DNA from: Bolinopsis microptera
Lineage: Eukaryota > Ctenophora > Tentaculata > Lobata > Bolinopsidae
DNA length: 64,000 bases
Assembly (NCBI RefSeq): GCF_026151205.1
Contig: NC_087073.1
Span: forward strand, 11,811,578-11,875,577
Direction: 5' to 3'
In this document: piece by piece, positions 38,266-52,000 of the stretch
Numbering within the stretch: position 1 is the stretch's first letter
Layout of the letters: each line of letters opens with the position of its first letter
Notes under the pieces: generated by a model
The model's database searches: none
What the model was told of the DNA's origin: nothing
The model's input: only the letters and a program-made list of their open reading frames with translations
Position numbers and translations under genes: made by a program

Positions 38266-39210
38266 TTCAGAGTTCAGTTCAGAATTTTTATCGATAATCA
38301 GTATTCTTTGGCCAGGATATTGGTCCTTCTTAGTATTAGTAATAACATGTAACTAGTAACGCTTGAAGTTTCTTTATAAAGGACTTATATAAATACAAGT
38401 AGTAAGTTGAATGTGCCAACTGTTTTAATAAGTTTAATAAATATTTAAACGAAATGGTTCCTGAAATATACTGTTTTCAGAAACGACTCATTGCTAACTC
38501 ATCATTCGTTAGTTCAAGAACTATTTTCAAAAATTTCGTTGGGTGAATATTAGACTTTCGGATTAGGATACTTAAAATTAGCTGTCTTAAGGCATTTTAG
38601 TTGAAGATTCTCTTACGTTACAACTATAAATATAATGGACATCGTACTGTAAAATATTTAATTCCCCTGTTTAATCATAATCCTTTTTAGAAAAGTTTTT
38701 AATTCGTATGTTTAAAGTTTCCTCTCTCTATTTTTGTTTTATATGGTTGCATTATTTGTGTCAACCTACTAAAACTTAAACTAAAATATCGATACAATGA
38801 TGACTGAAATAAGAATTTAAACTTAAATCTAAATTTAAGAAAATCATAAGTTCCTTCAAAGTATAAAAATGCTGAACAGTTGACTCAAATCATTCCGAGA
38901 CGAACTCTCCTAATTAACTTGGGCCTCCCAATTCCCATGTACACTTCTACTAGAACTTCTAGCCAATTTAATATATTATGTAAATAAAGTTCTGATATCA
39001 TATACTCTACATAAGAGATATGATTAGTAATTATTGCCCGGTACTTGCAACTAACATCTGTTGTATTGATTGATAACGTGGTTAATAACACGTTCGTGAG
39101 ATTAACGCAACAACAACGGCCACGTGATCAAACCACGTGATCAAAACAGTCAACAACTTTTCCGGATTTGACCTGCACAGACAGACTTGCAAGCATAAAA
39201 CTGTGAATAC
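38264..39210 (+). repeat. direct repeat, copy 2
   Basis: Indel-rich relative to 36940-37595, including duplicated or lost single bases in homopolymers. It ends close to the promoter of tubulin copy 3. Confidence 0.75.
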
Positions 39211-39334
39211 GTTAACAATGCCTGCATGTTCTTTAGCATGCAAAGGTCAAAGTAATGGAGCTTTACAGTAATTATGCTTGTTTTCCAGATTTTAAGCCTG
39301 CGTTAATGCCATGGAAACTATTGATCACAATAAC

Positions 39335-39424
39335 TATAAAAAGTCTCGATATCGTCTAATTTCCATTCATCTTTATTTGTAAGTTTGGCTACGTTGCTCC
39401 ATCTTTAATTTCACCACTTTAATC
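39335..39424 (+). promoter_or_regulatory. core promoter of tubulin copy 3, conserved with copy 1
   Basis: CTATAAAAAGTCTCGATATC, then TCTAATTTCCATTCATCTTT and AAGTTTGGCTACGTTGCTCC, match the block upstream of copy 1 base for base apart from a few changes. The wider similarity starts near 39237 (GCATGCAAAGGTCAAAGTAA). Confidence 0.6.
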
Positions 39425-41270
<1,846 letters not shown>

Positions 41271-41399
41271 AAACCCTGAAGAACTTCCGAACCACTTTTT
41301 CTGAAAAGAAATCTGCAAAAATTTTGTAAAATTGTTATGAATTGATACTATGGTTGATTCAAATCAATAAATATCATTCTTAATCAATAATCACGATAC

Positions 41400-42840
41400 C
41401 AGTCTTTTACTTTGCTTCTAATCAATTAATTATCAGTTATCATTCGATATTTGTTCCTCCAGTTGGAAACTCTAATCTTTTGTGTCGGTTAATTTGGTGA
41501 CGGTTCAGATTGGTGCATGGCTCAGTGTTTAATGGTTTGTTGTAAGCTATAGCTGTGATGGAGACACTTCATCATCTCATAACAATGCTCATAACAATGC
41601 ATAACAATTTAACTCGGTCCAAATACAAAAAAAAGCTCCGTTCCTAGTCCTTGCCCAACGACACAATAGTTATGGATCGGGAAAAAATGTATATTACAAT
41701 CAATATTGTATTCTGAATAAAACATAAAATGAATATCAATAATCACTGAATCGCAGTCTCTTTCGAGTTTTGTTAATCCTAGGATCACTCCAGCCAATTT
41801 TGGGGACATCGAAGTATCGGCTGTATTTGAGTGCTGGGAGGAAAACCGAATTAATGCTTCAACAAAAACTCTTTCCGACCAATTTTGAACCATTATGAGC
41901 ACTTTCAGGAAAAAATTAATTTTCTTTCATTTCCGTTCATTCCATGAACCTGGGTCATTTTGTGCGACTTTCGATGGCCTCTAGGCCTAGCTTATGACTA
42001 TATCTATCATAGAAAACCGAATTGGGGCTTCCCAGCCCTTAATAACGTAATAAGTCTCAAATGACACACATGCGCCACCTAGCACATGTGTATCATTTCA
42101 AGATTTGTTTGATACACATACGCTACCTACAACCTAGGTTGCGGATATATGTGTGTCATTACTTTTTGACACACATCACACACGCGCTTCGTAGGTAGCG
42201 CATATGTGTCAAAAAGTTATGACACTATATGGTGCATACTGCATATATGCCATTCAATGGGTCATAGACTGGAATCCCGACGGCATAACTGATACCCATA
42301 TCACTATGTCAATGTGCCATAACCATGTCATAACCATATAATAAACGTCATAAGACATAAGTATAAACATGTCACAACTAAAAACTGGCCACTATCTGGT
42401 GGTCACTTGCCGGCCACTAGTATTACTCCTCTTTATCAAATTAAGGGTGGCTAATATTGTAAGAAGCAGTTCTTGCTATAAACCACTAACCACGCTGTTC
42501 AGCCCCTCTTCATGTTAGCATGACTACCAGATGTTTAATCACATACGGTAACCTGATACCAGGAGCTTAATACTCCAAGATTTACAGGAAGAGTCTATGA
42601 TTTACTATTTAAGAAGCTAGTTTGAGTTCAGAAGTGTCCAGTCGGGTTTGAGATAGTATTGACTAATAGTTCTATACTCTACTCTACTTGTTCTAAGATT
42701 CGTTGACTCACCCTCCGAGGAGAAGCATAGTCTTAACTGGACAGCCTCTCGTGATAAGTCAGACCAGCTCCCTAGAAAGGGGGAGTTTTAGTGCTAAAGT
42801 AGTGTTACCTTTCATCCTACTTATATTTCCATAGATGATA
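41400..42840. other. no gene seen; fold-back stretch near 42.06-42.24 kb
   Basis: Between 42055 and 42235 short motifs for TGACACACAT and GCGCATATGTGTCA occur in both orientations (TAGGTAGCGCATATGTGTCA versus GATACACATACGCTACCTA), giving hairpin potential. Otherwise unremarkable. Confidence 0.45.
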
Positions 42841-42842
42841 CG

Positions 42843-43566
42843 TACGAACTCTACGAACTCCTCAGTGACAACGAACTCTACGAACTCATCAACCCAAAAT
42901 TACGAACTCTTGAGGAGTTCGTTTTGTACAACTTACGTAAAATGAAATTAAACAGAAATTGTATTTACAATTCAGCCAATTCAACACATAACATACGATT
43001 GTAAAACAACTAAATATATTGGTACTCGAAACTTCTACCACGCGTCGCGTGTACACTGTACATTTCACAGTACAAGGACTGGTCGATCGACTGGAACATT
43101 CTGGCGCCAATAGTTTGCGCGCGCACGTTCCCTGGACACGTTGCAGAAAACTTCAACTTGTACTTCTGGCGTTGCGTTTCGTTTTCTTCTGCTGTAAACA
43201 GCTGTGATCACACCGAATGTACATTGTACATTCAGTGTTCATGTATGATGTATACATTTTATTTTGCCATGTACAGCAGACTGAACTATTTGAAATTGAA
43301 GTGCACTGTGTATAGACTTATAGGTATAGTTGATGATTCAAATGTCATTGTAGGTACAACTTTCAGCAGTAAAGTAGACAGTGTACAGTACTACAGTAAA
43401 GTTGATATAATAATGTACAGTTTATAGTTATCTGTATGCATAGTTTGGTACGTGATAACGCGAGAAATCCTGAGCTAAACTGACTAACGAACTCCAACGA
43501 ACTCTAACGAACTCCAAATTTTGAACGAACTCCACGAACTCTACGCCAAAAATCAACGAACTCCGC
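42843..43566 (+). repeat. CGAACTC-rich clusters flanking ~560 bp
   Basis: ACGAACTCTACGAACTC-type runs occur at 42843-42925 (with one inverted GAGGAGTTCGTT) and 43484-43566. The stretch between holds TGTACA-rich sequence without a convincing gene. Confidence 0.6.
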
Positions 43567-43651
43567 ATCTATGTATATTTCTTCAGTTTATCCTCGAGTT
43601 TGGCTTTGAAAAATCATAAGTCGTCACCAATTAAGTCAAATTTGGATTTGA

Positions 43652-43969
<318 letters not shown>

Positions 43970-45481
43970 TAACTCTCTACTCTCAAGGCCATAACCAGCT
44001 GAGCACCACCCAGTAAATATTTACACAACAATTAATTAGTAATATGCAAAGCCTAGGCCCTGAACCAATCACAGCTTGGAGTAGGACTTGGTTGATTGGC
44101 CGGATCTTGCTTAACGCCAACGGGTGATACTGATCGACGATCGTAAAGTTGGACTCGTCGACAGTCTTTGGAACAAATATTTTACGAGTATCACCCATTA
44201 AAGAAATATAAACTTGTACAACTATAATTACAAATTAATTGTAAGTCAGATGTTGGTGTGAAGGATGTGTGAAGTTGCCGCTACATAAACGTTGCATATC
44301 CCTTGTGCGGCGGCCAGCTTGCCGGGAAATTATAAACATGCATTGTCAAACGTTTTCCAAGTGGCCGCATTTTTGCTTTGTTTAACGGATGATACTTTTA
44401 AAATATTTGTTCCAAACTAGACCGTCGACGAGTCCAATTGGGCGCGCGTCTTGGTAAATTATAAATTGCAGAGAATTGCAGTGCGCGGCTGTATCGTGGC
44501 TTTTACCAGTTAGTGAAACGACAATGGGGCCGGTCACGACGTGATACAAGCGCCGCCCAGTAACAATTTGAATCAATGCAATGTAATATTTTGAACGCCC
44601 ACACGTTGATTGACGATGTCAATTTCAGATCGTTGCTCTGCGAAGCAATATTAAAAAGGCAAAATAGTTAGTTCATGCATCAAAGCGGCAAAGTCATCCA
44701 AGCCCGCACGATAATTCCAAATCACCCACATGACTTTATTAATTAATATGATGACAGATGATCAATGATACTTGTTTAAATTTATTCAGAGAAACGCGAG
44801 CCGCTTTTTATTCTTCAAAGTATTATATTTAATAGTACATAGTAGCGCTATACTTCGAAGGTTTATTGGTGAAAAAGCTGAGCAGTTAAGTTATGACAAA
44901 AAGCTGTTTCAGTTTTATCACGTGACATGTTGTTTTACGCGTCGCGATTGTCTCACGATGCGATCTTCATTTCAGGAATGAAAGCCACGATATTGGATAT
45001 AGCTGCGTACTTGTGCGCGGCGGGCCCAAAATGTGGGGCGACGTCGCGATACCTAGCCTACTTCATGGCTATTCGCTGTGAAGTTACAAATAGCTTTCAC
45101 GCACTTGATTGACGATGTCAGCCCTTCAATTCTGCCTTCCAGATCGTTGCTCTGCGAATTAATTACTGGGCGGTGCTCGCCGCTCAGCCTGTCATTCCGC
45201 CTAATCTATATGATTATGAACATAAATATAATACTAATAGCCTGGGGTCCCCATGCAGGTACAAGGTAACGAATTAACAGAGCAACTTGTAGCGCGATGC
45301 GTTACTGTGCCGCGCCGCGCACTCGCTAGATCGGCGAAATGCGCTACTGTGCCGCGCCGAGCTGCCATGAATTGACATCGTCAATTAACAGAGCAACGAC
45401 CTCGTCGATGTGAAGTAAGAATGATAGTTTGCGCGGCGCGTCGAAGCGGCGAAGTACTCCATTTCCAAGTCACGCACTTGT

Positions 45482-46586
45482 GTTGACCATTGTTAATGAT
45501 CTGGCCCGGCGCGCGCTACTTCGTAGCACTTGCCGTCGAAGAAAGCGGCGCGCGCTACTTCGAAGAAATTTAGACGAGTAACATCCGTCAAGCACTTGTG
45601 TAGTTCATAATTGTGTGTTGTACGCGGCAGGCTTACTGCTTACAATGTGGGCCAATAAAGCAATTAAATCAAATTGTTCAGGACCCCGACCAGGGTTAGA
45701 GTAAAATTAAATCATAAGCGCATGCAATGGTTTGTTAATAAACACTAGAAGTAAAACTAAAATTAACGTTTATGAAACTATACGATGGACGCAAAGATGC
45801 TGAGTCATGGGCAGCGTTTGACAACGTTTATTGTTTGTATGGTACGCATACAGTTTAGTGTTAGTCAAACTTTGTAGCGCGATGCACTACTGGGCCGCGC
45901 CGCGCATCAAATAATTCTTCTCTTCGGTAGATCGGCGAGATGCACCACTAGACTGTGCCTCACCGAGCTGCGAAGGATTGACATCGTGAATCAAGTCAAA
46001 CTTTGTCATACGTTGTATGACCCGCCGCGCACGAGTGCGCGGCTCCCTCTGTATCGTAGAAACTCTACTATAGTGAAGCGACAGTGGGGGTCACCACGTG
46101 ATATAAGTCAAACTCTGCAGTCTTGAGTCTGCGCATATTTTTGTAGCGCGATATTTATTAATTTAATTGGGCCGCGCCGCGCATAAAATCATGTTCTTCG
46201 CAATCCCAGAAAACCTTACTGGCTGGGGCCCAATTCTTCGAAAGTAGAAGAGATGGAGAGTCAGAGACTTCCGGTTTTTTGCAAAATGCTCGCTTCATAA
46301 AAATAACGTTTCCTCCTCAGGCCCAGGAGGGAAATTGGGGATACTGTAGATTTTGAGTTATCCCGAAAAGTATGATTTTAGCTTTATCATTTATAATTAC
46401 TAAGCAAATTAATGTGGTTGTCATGACTCTCTGGCTGAATTCAGATTGTAAAACGCGTGCGAGCAGCGACTTTTTTGACGGATGTTACTCGTCTAAATTT
46501 CTTCGAAGTAGCGCGCGCCGCTTTTTTCTCGACGGCAAGTGCTACGAAGTAGCGCGCGCCGGGCCAGACCATTAACAATGGTCAAC
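45482..46586. repeat. ~1.1-kb fold-back element with ~110-bp inverted arms
   Basis: The left arm 45482-45589 (GTTGACCATTGTTAATG...AACATCCGTC) is inverted at 46477-46586 (GACGGATGTT...CATTAACAATGGTCAAC) with few differences, including a run of GCGCGCGCTACTTCG. The interior contains an inverted copy of the hairpin repeat. No transposase seen. Confidence 0.75.
46006..46110 (-). repeat. GC-rich hairpin repeat, copy 3 (inverted)
   Basis: In reverse complement it matches 10892-11009 module by module, including TCATACAACGTATGA, GCGCACTCGTGCGC and TCGCTTCACTATAGTAGAG. A partial copy (CAATGGGGCCGGTCACGACG) lies near 44522. Confidence 0.8.
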
Positions 46587-47519
46587 TACTTTTATGTCAC
46601 GCGCGACGACAAATATGCTATTGAAAAATTATCACCTCTAGTATAGTAACACAGCCAGCCAGTAAGATTTCCTTGGATCTTTAGATCGTTGTAGCACGAT
46701 GCGTTGCTGGGCCGCGCATCCAATAATGATTCTTGCAAGATTGACGTGATGCGCTACTGCATACTGGGCCTTGCCGAGCTGCGAAGAATTGACATCGTCA
46801 ATTAAGTTAGATCGGTGCGCGATGCACCACTGGTGACTGGGCCGCATAGCTACGAGCTGCGAAGGATTGACATCGTTTATGCAATTCAATCAAGTTCAAC
46901 GCACATTTGTATTCGTTTAACTTTAAACACTACCTGTATTATCCGCGAAAGACGTTTTATACTAAATATACTTATAGCTATAGACCCAGTCCAGGCTTAG
47001 TGTCCATAAATATCAAATATAATGCATAAACACACCGAATGAAATTATGGCGGAATGACAAACTGAGCGCGGCCCATAAGAGAAATGAACAATAGATTAA
47101 CAATCTGATTAATAATAATAAGACACTTCATCTGCATACGAGAAAAGCGAGATCAAGATCAGCAAGCTAGGTCATAGGTTTGGAGGACTTCGCCGCTTCG
47201 ACGCGCCGCGCGAACTAGCATTCTTGCTTCTGACAAGATCAGATCGTTGCTTCTGATCGTTGCTTCTGATCATTGCTTCTGACAAGATCGTTGCTCTGCT
47301 TCGCAGAGCAACGATCTGGAGGGTTGACATCGTCAATCAAGTTATAGGTCAGTGAGTCACAGTCACACATCACACCATGAATTTATTGAAAAATAAAAAG
47401 AATTAAGATCACGATGAAAGTTGTAGGTTTACAACCTACCAGGACGTGCGCCGAGTTGGAACAGATATTTTACGAGTATCACCCGTTAAGATGAAAGGTA
47501 ATATATAAGCAAAGGTAAT

Positions 47520-49061
47520 ATATAAGCAAATTACTACAGACTAGCAAGCTGAGGTAATTCTAAATACTTTAGTTATGTAATGGGGATTCGGTGGATAAAA
47601 TAATTTTTGCCCCGCAGAGACACGGAAGACCAAAATTATAAAAGCGCTTCGTATCGAATCTTTTAATTTATACTGCTAGTCAATCTTTTGTGACCATGGG
47701 CATGAGCTTCGCTGCTTACATCTTAACAGGTGATCGCGATACTCTTAAATATTTTCAAACTCGGCGCGCGTCTTGGTAGGTTATACTTATAGTTATATAC
47801 CTACAACTTACATCAAAAGCCGAATAGCTGAACCGCCGATGAATCTTTAAAAATATTGAAAAATATGCATTTTATTTTGAGAGATCGTGCAAATTTGTCC
47901 ACCGCTCTACGCTTTAATGTATTAACCTAATCTGGATCATCCCACATGACATTCGTGGATTAGATGGAACTTCGAGGAGCTACAACATACGAATTATGCA
48001 TGATCTTGATGGAAGGGCACAGTAAGTGTAACTCGTTGCGGCTGGTGAAACCCTGTCTAAATATGGATATGGTAAGGACATGGTTTAGGTATGACTGACT
48101 GGTTTAGAAATGAGAGTAGCAAAAGCGCCGCCACGTGACACGCAACATAACCACGTGACACACGCTTAGCAGGTTAAAATCGTTAGGATGCACAAAGGTC
48201 GCTCATACCACAGCTGTCTTAAACACAACACAACCCGATCCATTTATTGTTTCATTTAGATTTGTACTCATTTGCATTCCTCAATAATTCAGTCTATATG
48301 ACTGTAGAAAGATATCTATACTGTATTATAGAAGTACTGATAGAATTGAAGACGATCGATTTTGTGTCGTGTGTCACACGCCAGTCAAATACAGTAACTT
48401 TGATACTGAATGTAATACTAAAAAATGTAACCAATTTAGTTGGAATTTTGCGGGGAAAATGAAACGACTCCTTTGATACAAAATTATTAAAAAACATAAA
48501 TCTTCGGTACAAACCTAAACTTGGCGAAATAAGTTAAACTTACAAAAGGTTACGCGTCACGGGACCGTGCTTCTCCCACTGATCTCGCGCTCAGGGTTAC
48601 AGATGGAAACTAGCATATAATACAAGCCCTCGATTTACATGTCTTATCCTTTGTCGAAGATTGTGACCAACTTGCCTGATTGATTCGTCGTCTGCTTTTT
48701 GGGATACTATAAAATAACAAAAACAAAAATCCAGCCTTTGCTTAAGTCGGCAGAATTAATTTCTAAGATTCAAAGTCTGACTGTTATCAAAGGTAAGTGA
48801 AGAAATATAGTGCTTCCCAAATTAACTATATGTATATATAATGATACTAAAAGATTTTGATAAAAGTCCACGCCAAGTGTTGGAAATGATAATGTAGAAA
48901 TAAAAACTAAAAAGACAGTAAATGATAGTGTTAATTTACTTAGAACAACTGAAGCAATGATTAGAGGTATCTGTACTATTTTTGGACTAACATCGCCATT
49001 TTATAATTCGCCCGCACTATGAAATAATTAAAAATAGTCAATAGAGTTACATGGTAACGTT
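47520..49061. other. intergenic; 3' side of the channel gene
   Basis: No gene recognised. The minus-strand 3'UTR of the channel gene must begin at 49061 and run leftward. Confidence 0.45.
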
Positions 49062-52000
49062 TTAAACTTTTGGATGCAGAGATGTTGACTCTGGCGAACC
49101 CGTTTTAGTTTGTTGTATCCCCTCTAAAGCCTCATTTCTCTTATAGTTTTTAAACCTCCTAAATGCTTTCTGCAACACTATTGCAGCCCTTATTTCTCTC
49201 AATCGTTGCTTGGTCGTTGTTTCAACAACCTCTGCGGCTAGCGTTGGGAAGGCCGCTCTGAAGCTTTCGGCCATGAGTTCTTTTATCATATCAAATTCAT
49301 CCGTATTGTTATTAGGACCGAGAGTTCGTGAGATAAGAGCCTGAAGAACGTCGATGCAGTGGGCTCTGTCGGAAGGATAAAGTGGTATGTCTAATTGAAG
49401 GATGTCGTCCTCCGTTACCTCTGGTATGCCTAATGGTTGTGATAACTGTCCGACTAGGTCTCGCAATTTACTGACGTTCAAAAATTGTGACGCTTTCGGA
49501 TCAAAAACTTTCCATTTCTCATAGAAAAGATTGATGTCATCTTCGTCTATTCCGATTTCATCGGCTTGCTGGGCTTCGCTGAAGTTGTCCAAGATAACAG
49601 CAATGTACATGTTAATCATGATCAAGAAAGCAATGAGGACGAAGGATGAGAAGTAGGCGATAGCAAATCCCTTGAAGCCGCAATCTCCGGACGAGTTACC
49701 GGCTGTTTCGTACAAGTTAACGTCACAGTCAGGTGGTGAGACCATGACGGAGTCCAGGACGTCGTTCCAGCCAGCAGATGTAGCTAGCCTCGTCATCAGG
49801 ACAATCGCAGAAGGCGTTCGCTCGAAGTTCACCTGAGAAGTAGTGATTTAGTAAATGTGTATTTCATGAAAAATCATACGAAGTACACGTCTTAATGATT
49901 TTCTTATGTTTGATATTAAGCAGAAAAAAACGTGAAGAATCTTATAAAAACCTGGTCATTTAAAGTTCCCTGTCTTCGGACATAGCCAAACATCGCCACA
50001 CCCACCACAGCATAGATATATATGATAAGCAGCAAAAGCGTGCCAATGTTTATAAGAGCAGGAAGAGAACAAATAAGGGTGTAGAGCAGACGCCTGATTC
50101 CTTTTGCCATCTGGATAATCCTCAATATCCTAGCAACCCTGAAAACCCTGAAACTTCGAAGAATCGAAGGGTCGATCACAGTGTCATTCATGACAGCGTC
50201 CATGGCAATTCCCAGCCAGGCGAACACGACAATCACAAAATCGAAAATGTTCCAGGACTTGAAAAAATAAAACTTGCGGGTGCCGATGATCTTGAGGATG
50301 GCTTCCAGCGTGTAGATAACAGTAAAGACATAGTTAGCATACGTCATGGCCTCATCGAACTCAGGGCTAGCACTATCGTGCTCCATACTCATTTGGACCA
50401 TATTCAACAAAATGATGATTGTTATTACAACTTCAAACTTTTGATTTTCAGACATGTCGTAGCAGAATTTCATGAACTTATTAGTAGGACGAGTGACCAT
50501 ACGAATTGGCTTCGTTTTAGCCATCTTTCTGAAAGTGGACATCCATCGGCGCTGAGCAGGGGTCAGAAGTACTCCCAGCTGTCCCTTTTCCTCGTACTGA
50601 AAATTCAAATATAGTTATAAATAGAATTTTGTTAAAAAGTAAACAAAGGTGGAGCATCAGGCATACAGCTAAAAGTTAAAGTAACAGAAAACGTGCAAAT
50701 GAAGAGGGTGAATTTAATTAAAAAAGAATGTGGGAACTCAAGACAACTGCAAAACACTACCTAAGGCGTAAAATAACTTGTATGATACAATAGATCACAA
50801 AAATGCCATTCATGTCACTGACCTCTTTCTTTAGTCTGTTAAAGTTATCAATGATGACACCGACTAACAAGTTTAACGTAAAGAAGGATCCGACAAAAAT
50901 GAACACCAGGAAGAAGAGGTAGGCGATGAAACTGTGCTCGAAAATTGGCTGTTTGTCAATGTCCACCGAATCTACTGCGTCATCCATAACCTCCATCCAA
51001 CCTTCGAATGTTGCCTGAAATTTGAAGAATTATTGTCACAAATCATAAGCATGTTTTATTACAGTAACAAATCCTGAAACAAATCCTGAAACATCTTTTA
51101 ACTGGAATAGAATACAGATTTACACGATTTATACACTTACCACTTGGTACAGAGCAAAGAATGCCATGACTGTGTTATCGAAATTGATCTTGGAGTTTTG
51201 CCAAGCTTCTTCTCCGTATTTAGCGATACACTGAGTCTTGTTCTCGATCTCAAGTCCAGTTTCACCAGCAGCTGGTTTGTTTTCGATTGGTCCATCGGAA
51301 TCGACGCACTTATAAAATTTGTTTCCGAAGAACTGCACGCCCAATATACTGAAAATTGTATTTATTACTCTCTGTGAGGATTAAATAAACTGAAATGTGT
51401 ACAAATTCGATAATAATGTTTTTATACATGAAGTAGCTTGCATCGGTCAACAACAAGAGGTTCAATTCAAAAGTGAAAATTAAAAGAAATATAACTAACC
51501 AGAAAACAAGCCACAGGACCAAGCAGACCAAGGACACGTTACCGAAGGAGGGAATTGAAGAAATGAGAGCGTTGACTGATAACCTCATTCCTTCCCACTG
51601 AGAGATAGCTCTCAGGGGCCTCAAGGCTCTGAGAGCCCTGATCGCTTTCAGACCACCATATCCAACATTCTTTATTACAATACTAACGATCGATATCTGC
51701 GGAGAGTGTAATTTAATGCGAATAATGACACGGACAATGCACATCACATGGAATTATGACAAAGTGTAATATAGTGGCACAAATCAATGACAAAAGTCAG
51801 AATGATTACTTTAAACGAAATCAAACTTACTGCAACAACGAGGGAATCGATCCAATGCCAGGCTGACTCAAAGTAGGTTATCGCTCCGAACGCAAAGAGT
51901 TTGAGACACATCTCAATGGTAAATACAACGACATAGAACAAATTGAGAGTTTCCACGATCTTCTTCCGCACTGGCGCTTTCTCCAGGGTGATGTCCTCAA

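Larger units (their letters stand above)
44000..47520. repeat. cluster of GC-rich fold-back repeats
   Basis: Blocks recur in both orientations: GTTGGACTCGTCGAC with AACAAATATTTTACGAGTAT (44148-44200, inverted at 44383-44437, again near 47455-47490), GATCGTTGCTCTGCGAA (near 44629, 45141, 47290), and GAATTGACATCGTCAATTAA (near 45371, 46788). GC-rich arms built on GCGCGCCGC stand out from the AT-rich surroundings. No coding sequence is convincing. Confidence 0.6.

Noticed and set aside
51400-51480. Extra exon in the DIII region of the channel
   Set aside because: The open frame continues past the GTTAGT donor, but the spliced join from 51500 to 51348 restores the family sequence with correct phase, so the read-through is intronic.
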